Translations under genes and position numbers: made by a program | Source: Paraphaeosphaeria minitans | Lineage: Eukaryota > Ascomycota > Dothideomycetes > Pleosporales > Didymosphaeriaceae | Assembly (NCBI GenBank): GCA_015832175.1 | Contig: WJXW01000009.1 | Span: forward strand, 1,736,001-1,800,000 | DNA length: 64,000 bases | Reading direction: 5' to 3' | Part shown: positions 21,853 to 33,950 of the stretch, one piece after another | Numbering within the stretch: the stretch's first letter is position 1 | How the letters are laid out: every line of letters starts with the position of its first letter | Notes under the pieces: generated by a model | The model's database searches: none | What the model was told of the DNA's origin: nothing | What the model saw: the letters and a program-made list of their open reading frames with translations, nothing else

Positions 21853-22164
21853 TATCCGTACAGTTTATCGTACAAATAGCACTAAGTGAAATAGGGGCCT
21901 GCCTACCTATAGGGACCCGCACAAGGACCCACTACTTAGGTTAGCGCTAAGAGGCAGAGACTTTATAAAGCCTTGCCTACCTATAAGGACCTACATAGGG
22001 ACCCCCTGCTTAGGTTAGCGCTAAGAGGTAGAGACTTTATAAAGCCCTTAGTGCCCCTTTATACAATAGACAAGACGTAATTAATTAAACCTACTTCTCA
22101 CCCTTTACACAATAGTATACTATTAACCCTTAAATGCTTAATTACAGATTAAGCCAAACTAACA
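21853..22164 (+). repeat. 5' LTR of C3 (312 bp) with 74-bp tandem duplication
   Basis: It begins tatccgtacag (TGTCCGTACAG) and ends ctaaca. Relative to the 238-bp LTRs of C1 and C2, a 74-bp unit (ending ...agagactttataaagcc) is present twice. Confidence 0.92.
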
Positions 22165-22260
22165 CTAATTAGTAGTTAATTCTAATTAACTGTAAACTAG
22201 TAAGATCTAAAGACAAAGCGCCCTATAAGCTAGATGTGTAGGCTCTATATTATTACTTTT

Positions 22261-22484
22261 ACTAGAAATTAAATTTTAGATTATATAATAAGCAGAAATA
22301 AAGCGCGCACATCTATAAAGAGTTATATAATCTAGTCTAAGCTATTCTATAGAAAAGAAAGGAGATAATACCTTTACTAGAGATTAAATTTTAGATTATA
22401 TAATAAGTAGAAACAAAGCGCACACATTTATAAAGAGTCGCATAATCTAGTCTAAGCTATTCTATAGAAAAGAAAGGAGATAGT
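22261..22484 (+). repeat. 115-bp direct repeats in the C3 leader
   Basis: Two copies, starting near 22261 and 22376, of the leader repeat also found in C1 (15329-15558). Confidence 0.85.
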
Positions 22485-22616
22485 GAGCACATTCATAACC
22501 CTAAAAAACACGTCGCATAATTAAACCAGCGACAACTAAACGCAAACACGTCGCACAATTAAACTAGTAATAACTAAACGCAGACACGTCGCACAACTAA
22601 GAAAGATAATAACAAC

Positions 22617-24360
22617 ATGGCCTCAAAACTAGGAGACTTCTTAGAGGAACTATAACCTAAGAACGTTGTGTAACAATTAATACTGCCTCCTTAGCAGAAA
22701 GACAAAGCCAAAGCAATATAGCTTTAATAAGTAGAGGAAGTAACAAATATTAAGGCTATTACCTTAAGAGGAGAGATCGCACGAAAGTACTAGATAGATA
22801 GAGTAGATCTACACAGCCACCTACCCCCTTCTCTAAAATAGCTAAACACTTATATAGTGTACATAATCGCGCAATATCGCGCGAGTAGCCTTAAAAGTAA
22901 AGAGGTAATCTCTTCTTTTACTAAAGATTTTAACAACTAAAAGGAGTGAACCTTTAATAAGATTAGTTATATAATAAAAAGAGAGCTTATTACTTTTCTT
23001 ATAAAGAAAGGCTTTATCGCTACTAATTCTATAATAAAGGACACCTATACAAAGAAACTCTTTAAACTGTTACAGCTTAACTATAAGCTACAGACCCTTT
23101 ACATAATAACTTTGCAACTATAACCTAAACTACTTCGCACAATCCTAATAATACAACCTACACTATCTATAGGTAATATATATATATATAGAGCACAGCT
23201 AGGGCCCATCCCTATATATGCGAGGTTAGAGACACTATATATAAAGCCACACTAGTAGTAATAGCCTAAAACCTAGACTGCTTTTGCCTAACAAACCACA
23301 TTATATAAAGAGGCTAGACACTCTTAGTCTCTTTAATAACTAGGAGATTATACTTATATCTAGCTAGATAAGATTATTCTCTTTTAGAAGGCTTAGAGTA
23401 AAGAGAATAACTACACTAGTAGGCTATATAATATCCTAGTAGACAAGGCAAAAGTCTTTAGAGAACTATACTATAGGCTAGGCATACTACAGGACTAGTA
23501 TACAAATATCTTCCTAGGAATTCTTTCTAATCGTGCGAGTACCTACTACCTACACAATATTAGACTAGGACTTCTATAGGATAAATTGTACGACAGACTA
23601 AATAGGCACTTTAACACTAGTGTTAATTACAATTAGTACTAAACAGACTAGACCACTCTTACCTTTAAACGCTATAAAAGGGATAATCTAGCTACTATAT
23701 TACATAAGGCCTTAGAAGTAATAATTAATAAACTTACCTTAGCCTAAAGGGCTCTTAGACAAGGCTTTAGTAGTAAACTATAACTACACACTACTATTAT
23801 ATAAGCATGCTACAGCTATCCTAACCTTAAATAAGCTATATTTAACCCTAAAAATATAGTAGAAGGCTTACTTAGTAACCTTTATACATTACTCTAAGTT
23901 ACTAAAGATAGAAAGAAGTTATAGTTCTTCTAAGATAGTAAAGAGGTGTACTACACTAATTAATAATATAACAATCCTAATCGCATAAGAGGATCTAGCC
24001 CCTCTAGAGGCAGATTAACCTTTAGACTAAAAAGAAGAGGTAACTTTAGAAGTTTAAGCTCTCGCATAAAGTAGAAATACTTTATATATTATAAAAAAGG
24101 ATACTAGTCTACTAATTATTTACTAAGGGATACCTAGCAAGCTAAAAGGTAATATATATTATTATACGCTAACTTCTACAAACATAAACCCTCTACTATA
24201 AATATATAAGCATATATCCTTAACTTTAAAGAAGAGCTAGAGGAAGAAGACTATTACACAAAAGAAGAAAAAGATAAACAAGACTAATAGAGTAATAAAG
24301 AAGAAGTATAGAAAGCTACCTTATACCTTACTTCTACTATATACCTTTATTGCATAACTA
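22617..24360 (+). pseudogene. gag: gag of C3
   Basis: From ATG 22617 (M-A-S-K-L-G-D-F) a single frame runs about 580 codons without any indel. The interruptions are TAA/TAG at Gln/Trp sites and one apparent TGA near 22948. Near 24078-24112 is the zinc knuckle, originally C-F-x-C-x3-G-C-W-S-T; its Cys codons are now Tyr (TGT/TGC to TAT/TAC). A Glu/Asp-rich tail follows near 24220-24290. Gag forms the particle and binds RNA. The frame remains open across the deletion junction at 24358 into terminal sequence, so the short element could have made a Gag with a foreign tail before RIP. Confidence 0.88.
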
Positions 24361-24701
24361 GGAGCAATCCTTCTATACCTACTTACTAAGACCTAGCGCT
24401 AAGCATTATATTACTTAACACCCCACCTTCTATTTACGTATAGGACACATACCTAGAAAAAGCCTTATTGCGTAATATAACTCTACTACCGTGTAAAGGG
24501 GTAGAGTAAGAACTAAGCAGGTTAGCTGTTACTATCTGTTTACACAAGAGTAGGTGTAAACAGGACCTCTACTACACAGCGACACTGCACCTACCTTATA
24601 ACCTATTCTAATAGGGGAAGGCTAACTATATAGATAGAGAAAGATAGAAAAGGGAAAGTGTATAATAGACATAAGCTATCGCACAAAAGAAAAGTTACTA
24701 G

Positions 24702-25013
24702 TGTCTATACAGTTTATCGTACAAATAGCACTAAGTAAAATAGGGGCCTACCTACCTATAGGGACCCGCACAAGGACCCACTACTTAGGTTAGCGCTAAG
24801 AGGCAGAGACTTTATAAGGCCTTGCCTACCTATAAGGACCTGTATAAGGACCCCCTACTTAGGTTAGCGCTAAGAGGCAGAGACTTTATAAAGCCCTTAG
24901 TGCCCCTTTGTACAATAGATAAGACGTAATTAATTAAACCTACTTCTTACCCTTTGCACGATAGTATACTATTAACCCTTAAATGCTTAATTGCAGATTA
25001 AGCCAAACTAACA
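24702..25013 (+). repeat. 3' LTR of C3 (312 bp)
   Basis: It begins tgtctatacag and ends ctaaca. It carries the same 74-bp duplication as the 5' LTR, as expected for LTRs copied from one template. Confidence 0.92.
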
Positions 25014-25129
25014 CCTATAATGTATTCCCTCTCTTATAATAAAACTATAATATTAAATTAGTAGTAGGGCTTATATAGCCTAAAAATAAATATGTCTGTA
25101 CGAGGTTGTAGTAAGTTAGATAGAAAAGG

Positions 25130-26877
25130 AATTTTTTTTTTTAAAATATTAAGTAAAATAATAAAAGAAATATTATACAGTAGAGTAGTTACTCTATTAT
25201 ATAGTCCTTATTAATTCTGTCTACTAAAGCCTTAATAGTAATGTGTAGTTTATTTATTAAAATTAGTGTTTAGAGTGCCTAGTTAGGTGCTTTCTTTATA
25301 TAAGTATTAGTAGGATTATTTTTGCTATTAATCTACTTAATCTCTGTAATTTCCTGTTTTTCGTAGGACTCCCTAATTAATATAATGTTAATTATAAGGC
25401 GTTTTTTGTTTATAGTACCTAGTTGTACGAGGCATTTATACAGGGATTTTAAGTTAGTATAGACTATAATAGGAATTAGGGGTATTTAAAGTGTTTATAT
25501 AATCTATTAGAGTATTATACTTAATACAATCATATTATTAAAACCGCCTACTAGACTATATAATTTACTTACTAGAATACTCCTAGTTACTCTTTTACAC
25601 TTTACTAAGTTTTAGTAGATAATATTACTATAGATCTTAAAGTCCTAAGTTATTATGCAATGTTCCTCTAGTAGCATAATAATAAAGCTAAGCTATAAGT
25701 TTAGGTCTCTGTTATTAGTAAAAGAGCTATCTATAAAGATAAACAGCTTTATACAACCTAGGTTAAGTAAAATAAATTTTAGTCCTCTTTATACATTCTA
25801 AATTTACCAGTTTAAATATATATTTAGTGCCTTAATATCTTCTTTTATTAGTACTATTATTTGCGCGGTAATAGATACGTTAAACATTACTTCTAGTTAG
25901 TAAACTAAAGAGATATATACACCTCTTACTTATAATGCGATGTATTAGTGTATAGCGTCTTTATCTTAGGGATTAATTGTGCGAAGGCTTTTAGCCTATC
26001 CCTTCTATTTTAGGGTAATAATACCTTAGATAAATTAGATTTTGCCTCTATTAAACTAAATTACTCTATCTTGTGTTAAGACGCTTTTATCCTTTATATA
26101 AAACTTTATAGTATAGAACTGCTTCTTTTCTTATTATATAAAGCTTTCTGTGACCACACTAAAGGTGTTATTAGTCTAGAGTCTAGTAATGCTAAATATC
26201 TTACGTCCCTTATCTATAATAAGTAGGTATAGGTCGTACGTTAATATATACATCTGTAGTTTCTTCTTATAGTAGTTATAGTATATCTTAAACTAGTAGA
26301 GACCTAATTCTACTACGCTATATAGAGGTCGTATAACTTATAGAATTATATTTAGTAAAAAGAAATTATATATTTCTGCTAGTATTTAGGCGTATAATGT
26401 ACAAAGGAGTTTGTTAGTAGACTGTATATAGGCCTAAGTAATGTCCCTAAGCTTAATGTGTATATTGTACAACTAAATTAGTGTTACTAAAAGAGCTAAT
26501 AGTAACCTCTAGCTTATACACTAGATAGTAGGGGATTATGTAAAGATCTTTTTTTTTAATTTTAATAGCTAGTAAAAATAAGTCTTAATTTCTTATATAG
26601 TTAGGTTGTCTTGCCTTTAATCTCTCGTACGAGACGTAGGTTAAAGATACAGCTAGATTGTTTATTAGGGTTATATAACAAGATTTTAAAAGTGCTATTA
26701 GTAATAAAGGTATTTATTTCTGCCATATCTAATTCTTTAAAGGGCTAGCTAGGTGTAGTAATAACACTATTTACACGAAGCTTTAGTGTAAGCTTAAAGT
26801 TATTCTTTTCTTTTTAGGTAATAAACTAGATGTTTAGTCTTCCTAATCTTTATTAAGCTTTACCTAATTATGCGACT
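25130..26877 (-). pseudogene. pol: pol of C2, RNase H and RT part
   Basis: Co-linear with C1 10186-11935. The RNase H word L-F-I-F-I-D-S-S-F is visible near 25750. This piece ends where the solo LTR is inserted (26882, target atag). Heavily stopped by TAA/TAG. Confidence 0.85.
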
Positions 26878-26881
26878 ATAG

Positions 26882-27118
26882 TGTAGTGTAAAGGTTGGCC
26901 TACGATGGAGAATCGGAGAAACATAGGGCCGATTAGCTGTCGTTTAAGATAGCTAATTAGAGAATAGACAAAAGAGAAGGGAGCGCCAACTAGACAAGAC
27001 ACGAAGAGACCTAATGGACAATTAGAGTAGTTGGATTTGTATAATAGATTTTGGATAGGAGAACTCAACTCATTCTTTTATATTCCTCACTCAAGGCAAA
27101 CGCACCTACAATACTACA
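26882..27118 (+). repeat. Solo LTR of the D family (237 bp)
   Basis: It matches the D LTRs in opposite orientation: starts TGTAGTGTAAAGG, ends with the CACCTACAA... word, and is flanked by a 4-bp duplication atag (26878-26881 and 27119-27122). C1 has one uninterrupted atag at this point. No internal sequence is attached, so it probably arose by recombination between two LTRs. It retains more CpA/TpG than its surroundings and is stop-free for 66 codons on the minus strand by chance. Confidence 0.92.
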
Positions 27119-27122
27119 ATAG

Positions 27123-27577
27123 TAGTTTAGTCCTTCCTAGGTCTTCCCTTTGGCCTTAGCTTTAGAGCTTTAATTTGTGCGGGTATAGGAGTATTTATAT
27201 TCTATAGTTCCTATATGCTGTCTTTAGTTGCGTAATAGTATAGTTTAACCTATATATAGTGTAGTTTTAGAGGTCTATTTTTAAGCTCTAGAATAATATC
27301 TCTTCCTTTAATACTCTTAATCTTGTATAGTTCTTACTATCCTTTCTTTTTTTTCTAGGGTATAACTTTAGAGCTAAGTAGGAGTGTAAAGGTTTTATGC
27401 AATAATAGGCTATTTCTAGTGTTAATTATATAAGTAACTTTAACTTTAGCTTTGCCCTTCTTAAGTATTTTTATTACTTTCTAAACTGCATTAGCTTAGG
27501 CGATTAGTTCTAGTAAGGGTAGAGAGTCCTTATTAATCCTTAAGTAGGTACTAAAGACTATAAGGGTAGGTACTATA
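27123..27577 (-). pseudogene. pol: pol of C2, middle piece
   Basis: Continues C1 homology (C1 11945-12400) between the solo LTR and element D. No independent motif beyond co-linearity. Confidence 0.8.
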
Positions 27578-27581
27578 CTAT

Positions 27582-27812
27582 TATTGTGTTGTAGGTGCGT
27601 TTGCCTTAAGTGAGGAATATAAAAAAATGAGTTGAGTTCTCCTATCCAAAATCTATTATACAAATCCAACTACTCTAATTGTCTATTAGGTCTCTTTTGT
27701 GTCTTGTCTGGTTAGCGCTCTTTTACCTATTCCCTAATTAGCTATCTTAAATAACAGCTAATTGGCCCTATGTTTCTCTAATTCTCTATTGTAGGCTAAC
27801 CTTTACACTATA
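27582..27812 (-). repeat. 3' LTR of D (231 bp)
   Basis: Plus-strand ends tattgtgttg and cactata (RIP forms of TGTTGTGTTG and CACTACA). Adjacent polypurine tract on the minus strand at 27813-27830. Confidence 0.92.
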
Positions 27813-28262
27813 TTTTCCTCCCTCTTTTCTAGGCTTAGTCCTTTAAGCCTACTATCTTGCCACCCTTTTAACACCTTATTAGTAGTCACCTTTTAGACCT
27901 ACAATTTCCTTAATCCTTAGCTAGCCACCCTTACCTAATCATCCTACCTGCTAATCTATTGCCTACCTACTACTTATGTCCCTATAATTAAAGTTGTTTA
28001 TTAACTTCTTTATATAGTAGGTAACAATGCAGCGTTAGTCTAATTCTAGGCCTATAATATTACCTTAGCCTCTAGCTAACTAACTATGCCTGATTATCCT
28101 AACTACTAACCTATCGCCTATCTACTACTTATATCCCTATAATTAAAGTTGTTTATAGACCTCTTAGTATATTAGATAGTAATATTGCGGTAATATTCTC
28201 TTATAAACGCTTCTACTAAGCCGCTTAAGTAGCCTGCGCTTAATCTTTAGAGTATATAACTC
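27813..28262. other. D: spacer between LTR and antisense ORF, no gene seen
   Basis: Contains two imperfect direct repeats of about 110 bp (around cctacctactacttatgtccctataattaaagttg, 27962-28002 and 28121-28156). No persuasive frame on either strand. Confidence 0.55.
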
Positions 28263-29758
28263 TAGGATTTCTTCTGCTCTATCTTTCTCCTAACCCTTAC
28301 TTCTACTCTCCTCTCTCTCTTTTAGTCCTTCTAATACCTGTTTAATAACTCTGCTGTAGTTATAGCTGCAGTTAACTACACTTTAGGTAGAATAGCCGCT
28401 TCTAGTGCTAGTGGTAGGAAAGGTAGTAATAACTTAAATAAGTATAGCCCTACTAGTAATATAAAAGCGGACCTCTTTATTTACCCTTTTAAGTCTACTA
28501 AGGAGTATATTATTAAGTAGCATATATTATCCTAAAAACCTTTCGCATCCTATTACTAACTTTTCTAGTTAGGGTAAGGGCTAATTAGCGTGTGAACTAT
28601 AATCTTCTACGTAAACTAGCTTACTTTATCTATAGCCTAGGTATGTAGGGTGTTACCCTAGGTCCTATTCTTTGCACTGCTAGCGTCTATAAGAATAATA
28701 GCTACTTAGACTTTACTATTTAGCACTTTAATATTAGTAATAATAAAGCGGAGACTATTACTAAGTTCTTTAGCTTAGGCACTAGAGAGGCTCTATTAAA
28801 GCGTAGATACTATAATGCTAACATTAATATAGGTATTTAGCATACCGCTACCTTCTTTTATTTTCCTCTTTCTTCTCTAATTAACTATTGCTGCACCTAG
28901 TACTAGAACAAGAGTAGGAAAAGTAAGCTCTATTTTAGTAGTAAATATAGTGTTTCCTATTTAAAAAGTAAGCTACTAAACTAAGGAAAGTGTAATAAGT
29001 GCTAGATAAATAGTAACTATACTTCTTACTCCTTTTATTATAAGTTCTAGTCCTAATTTCCTATTACCTAAGCTAATATCTCTTTCTTTTTAGGCAAGCT
29101 AGCTAACCCTAGTACTAGTCCTTCTATAGATAATATTATTTTAGTTACTAATATCCTTCCTATTAGTATAACCCGCTCTTAGGCTCCTTTTAGCTGCGCT
29201 TCTAAGGCTATTTCTACCCTTAATACTCCTATTCCTAGGGAGCCTATAGAACCCTAATACACTATTACTATAAACTATAGTCTTCTTTCTTTAGCAGCCC
29301 TTTAAGATTATTTCTAAAAGTCTTTTAGAGGTTCTTTCTAGTCTCCTTTTAGTAGTGCTTTATTATTTTAGGGTTTTAGTCCTCTTATTTAAGGGGGTTC
29401 TTATTCTAGCTCTAATTATAGATCGCTTAGTCCTAGATTACCTATACGCCTAGATTTTTCTACTAAAGAGAATGCTCCTCTTTAGCCTTAGCTATTCTCT
29501 TAGTCTACTTATTCCTAGTATTCTTATTCTAGTTCTCTTTTACCTTATTAGCGGTCTATTAATTAGGCTACCTAAAATTGTGCTAGATCTCTTCTTTAGT
29601 CTAAAGTAACTAGGGCCTCTAGCTCTACAGAGCCCTAAACCCTAAATACTTATTAGTCCCGCTGCCACTATAGAGATAATATTACTGTTAATAATAAGGA
29701 GAATAATAATTAGTGCTTTAATATATCTTCCTCCCTCTCTTTTACCAACTGCCTATAG
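28263..29758 (+). pseudogene. Antisense accessory ORF of gypsy element D
   Basis: On the plus strand, opposite to pol, a long frame ends at TAG 29756-29758, close to the pol end (about 29780). It reads in one phase from about 28502 to the end, with only TAA/TAG at Gln/Trp-like sites. The part before about 28500 reads in another phase, so there is one indel, an intron, or a later start. The first half resembles a globular domain (words such as LRKLAYF, GPILCTAS, FFSLGTREAL). Then comes a Cys pair (G-K-C-N-K-C near 28990), and the last third is Ser/Gln-rich and probably disordered. No family recognised. Tail-to-tail with pol. Confidence 0.5.
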
Positions 29759-29769
29759 TTAGCTTTTCT

Positions 29770-32700
29770 AATTCTATATTAGGAAAGAATTAGGCTAGTT
29801 TAACACAATATTAGACTCTAAAGTAGATATATCTTAGTCTGTATTAAAATCTAATACTTCTGCTCTTTTTAAAATAACTACTTTTAGTAAATTACCTTTT
29901 ATCTATATAGGTGGCATAATAGCCTATTAGAGTTCTTTCTTCTACTCTGCCCCTTTAGTTCTTATAAAGCTATTCTTAACTTCTAAGCTAGAATTACTAT
30001 ACTCCTCCCTCTTTTTAACCTCTTAATAGCGTAGTGGTTTTAGCAGCTTTAGTAGTAAGGTCTAAGAGTTAATTAGTAGGTCTTTAGGTACAATCCTTAT
30101 CCTTCCTCTTAGTACCTATACTTTATTATCTAGGGTGTACTAGTAGAAGCGCTTAAGGCAGTTACTATATATAGTATACTAGAATATAGCTCTATTAAGC
30201 TCTTTTAGTTAGTAATATAACTAGCCAGGGTAGTTAATAGAGATTTAGTAAGGGCCTAGCTAGCGATTCCTTATCTTTGCGGCTATTAACTTATCTATAG
30301 CCCTAATTAAATCCTAAACTAGCACTAGGTCTCCTTTGTAAAAGTCTTATTAATAGGCTTTACTAAAATCCTATTACTCTACTCCCTTAAGGCGTATTCT
30401 TCTTAACCTAGATAGCGCCTCTAAAAGTTTATTGCCTCTCTATTCTAACTGCTTAGCCCTTAGGGCAAGTAGATCTAATCAGTTCTCTACCTCTAACTAT
30501 AGTAGGGTCTGCCAGCTTTTAATCGCCAGCTTAATAGGTAGTATAGGTTAAATACTAGTTATTATCTCTATAGGTGCTAACCCTGTGCTTTGTTAAATTA
30601 AAACCCTCTTAGCCTATACTACTATAGGTAAATTACGCTCTTAATTATTTCCTAGCTTTATAAGCGCTGTAATAAGTAATTAGTAACCTTGTTTAACTAG
30701 CCCTTAAGCCTTAGAGTTGTAGGAGGAAGCTTAGATATAGTGTATCCTATAGTGTTTAGCTAGTGCTTTAACCACTAATTTGTTTTTAGGCCCCCTATCT
30801 ACGCTTAGTTAAGGAAACACCCCCTACCTACAGATAATATCCTTATAGAGAAACCTTACAACGCTTTCTAAATCTACTCTAATAAGCGCTCTAGCTTTAG
30901 GCCATCCTAAGGCGTATTCCCTAGTAACAACAAGGAAGGATTTCTAATACTTACTTATAGGCATATAGGTGATATTAATAGTCTATTGTTTAAACAAGGT
31001 CCTAGAGTTACTAATTTTAAGGCTTATCTCTATCTAATTACCTTATTTAGTAGCACAGACAGCATATTTCTTTAGCTTAGTTTAAATTGTCTTAAACTAG
31101 CCCTCCTACTAGAACTAAAACTAGATCGCAGTATTTATAGTCTAGATTCCTTTGTAGTAGAGGTACTAGTAGACCTCCCAAATAAGTGCCTTTTAAACGT
31201 CTAGGTTATTAATTACCCTTTAGATAGTAAGATTTAGAGTTAACTTCTTAAATAGTAGGTTTGCTTTTACAAAAAAGGTTTAGGCCTTCTTTGTCCATAA
31301 AAGGCGGCTTTTCTAGGGTACTAGCCTATTAGGTCTTTTTCTAGATAGTAAGAACCTTACTATCTCTTCTAATTCTTCTAAAAAGTCTTTGCTAAGGATC
31401 TAGGCCTCTTATAAGGTAAATACTAAGCCATTATTATACTTCTCTACTATATAGTCTATAAAGGGACCTAGGTCTTCTTTTAATTCTTCTGGCGCTATCT
31501 ATTCTTTTAGTTAGGGGTACCTTAACAATCTATTAGCAATAATATTTTGTTTTCCTAGCCTATAGATAATTTTAAAGTCCTATAGTAGTATTATACCTAG
31601 CTATCAGTTTATCACTAATCTAGGGAGGTTAGTAGAAGACTAGTTAAGCTATAAAATTAGAGTAGCCGTATCTGTTTTAATAATAAATTAGGTCCTATAT
31701 AGGTATAGCGTAAACTTCTTTAGCGCCTATACTACTACTTTATATTTAAGCTTAGTTAAGTGCCACCTTAATTCTACTTCTAACTATAGTGTACTTTTAA
31801 ACCGCACTAGGTGGCGCTTCCTATCCTCTCCTACTTACTTAATATAGGCTCCTCCTCCTTATAAACTTGCGTCTATATAGACGAAGATCTACCTTCCTAA
31901 TTTATAATTAAGAGTTATTAGAACTAGTGCAGTAGTAATGCTCTCTTTTAGGATATTTATTAATTAGCGCTTAAGATCTCCCTACTTCTATTCTTAGCCT
32001 TTCCTAGTAAGCATGTATAAAGGTTTTACTTTAATAGAAAAGTAGAAGATCTATTAGTAATAGTAAGTGTAAATCCTAATAAACTATTAGACTTCTTCTT
32101 AATTTGTGTATTCTTTCTAGTATAGAATCTTGGCTACTTTCTTATCTTAGGGCAATTAGCTATTAGGCGATACTTTATATCTTACAATTTCTATTTAGTT
32201 TACTCCCTAGAAGGATTTTATTCCTAATATAGTAGCATAGGCCCTCTCTAGGTTAGTAAGTACCCTATCTAGCTGCATAATATGTTCGAGCACAAATTAG
32301 CGTACCCTAGGAAGGGCTTCTTTATCCCTATAGGTTAACTTTAGTCCTGCTAATGTAATATTATTAATAAAGGGTAAAGTATTAGGGAAATACCTCTAAA
32401 GGATTGTTAATATAGCTCTCTAGAAAACTCCTAGTAAATTTATTACACCTTATAGCAGTGTGTAGTGCCTTACTAGGCCTATAGGTGTCTAGAAAGCTAT
32501 TATATCTCTTAAGGCTATATAGAGCGGTATCTAGTTAAACCCTAAAAATAGATTAAACAGAGAGTAGATTGCTCTACCTTTAATCCTCTCTAAAAACTTA
32601 TTAGCTAAGGGTAGGAGATTAGCATCTCTTTCTAAAACTTTATTATAGAACTAGGTGTTATTAATTAATTAGTACCCTTTGTCTTTCTTTGGTACTAGGA

Positions 32701-33950
32701 ACTAGGGGATTTAATATTAGCTGTCGCATATTTTAAGGACTTTTTAGTTAATCTAATCTAAAATCATCTAGTATACTATAGGCACTAGCTTTTTTGGGCA
32801 GTTGAAGCCTCTCACCTCCTAGGCTTTATATAGGATAGTCTAAATCTAGTACAGAGGCATAATATCCTTACTAATAGTTATTATCTTACTAAATTCCTAG
32901 GCTAGAGCTGCCTCCTAATAGAATATTAGCTTATAGATAAGTAAAATTTCTATAGGTTTTAGCTAGTCTCTAACATTTATCTCCTTTAGTTGTTTAGGTG
33001 TTAATTAGTGCCCCCTTCTAAAATCTACATACCTAGGTTTAAACATTCCTAAATATACATCTAGTTAAGGTCCCTAAAAAGCTATCGCAGCTTATTATTA
33101 TTTAATAGCTTTTTCTTTCTAATCTAATCTTCCTACCTCTAATAGGCGGTCTCCTCTTAGGTTATCTATAGGCTAAACTTTATTTGCCACCTTCTTATAC
33201 ATAGTATAGGTAATCCCTAATTACTTAGCTGCTATTGCCTAACGTTCTTGCGCTTATTATCTAATTAATTCTACTTAACTAATTTCCTACTTATCTTCTC
33301 TATCTTCTACCTCTTTATTGCTAAGGTATACACTAATAGGGTAACCCTATAGTAAGTGTACTTCCTCTATAAGTATACCCTTTACATGTTTCCTAAATCT
33401 TTATTACTTGTCTTATAGTTAGAAAGTAGTAGAGTATCTAACCTAAAGAAAGAGACTGTTCTTTTCCTATCTATAGAGGTAACCCTACATAGGCATTAGC
33501 CTATTAGGGTGAAATCTATAGCTAACTAAGCAGCTATCGCAAAAGGGGTGCCTAGGATAATAGGCCTCCTAACGTTTTTTATAATTTTAAAATAAGTAGG
33601 AATTGTAATTAGCCTAACTTTAAGTAGTACACTATAGGCAGTTCCTATATACTTATCTAAATCTCTACTAGCTCCTACTATACCTAATTATTCTTTAGTA
33701 GGTAAGTGGCTCTAATCTTAGTCCTAGATTATAATATTAAGTGCCCTCGTAGTAGTATACCTTATAATATTTAGTTCTAATCCTAAGTTAAGCAGAACCT
33801 CGCAGTAGCTTCTAAGAATAGTAATAAAATAGGTAGGGAGTTTTACTAGAATGCTCTAAACTCCTATCTATTCTTCTAGCTTAGTGCGACTTTAGAGGTT
33901 AACCTTATTAGCTTCTTCCTAATATCTATCCTACACCTCTCTAATACTAT
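29770..33950 (-). pseudogene. pol: pol of gypsy element D (protease, RT, RNase H, integrase)
   Basis: Minus-strand RT is clear. The words V-P-K-K-D-K-G-Y and F-Y-N-K-V-L-E-R-D-A-N-L-L-P-L lie near 32690-32610, then A-I-Y-S-L-F-N-L-F-L-G, then the active site at 32371-32360, which reads F-I-N-N where F-I-D-D is expected; both catalytic Asp are lost by RIP. It is followed by L-E-H-I-M-Q-L-D-R-V-L. RNase H and integrase occupy about 32000-30300, and a conserved tail (R-I-V-P-K-D-L-L, A-I-M-P-P-I) extends to about 29800. This RT type differs from the chromovirus type of A/K. No chromodomain was recognised. Confidence 0.86.

Larger units (their letters stand above)
21853..25013 (+). mobile_element. 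Element C3: gag-only, pol-deleted copia derivative (3161 bp)
   Basis: A complete short element with two 312-bp LTRs (21853-22164 and 24702-25013) is flanked by the target duplication cctac/cctat (21848-21852, 25014-25018). The internal 2537 bp hold the leader, gag and the terminal ~550 bp of the C family, but no pol and no antisense ORF. Alignment with C1 shows a single deletion of about 4.2 kb, with CTAG shared at both breakpoints. It would depend on a full-length C relative for reverse transcriptase and integrase. Confidence 0.93.

Noticed and set aside
26868..27068. 66-codon minus-strand ORF
   Set aside because: It lies almost entirely in the solo LTR of the D family; open only because that LTR escaped RIP.
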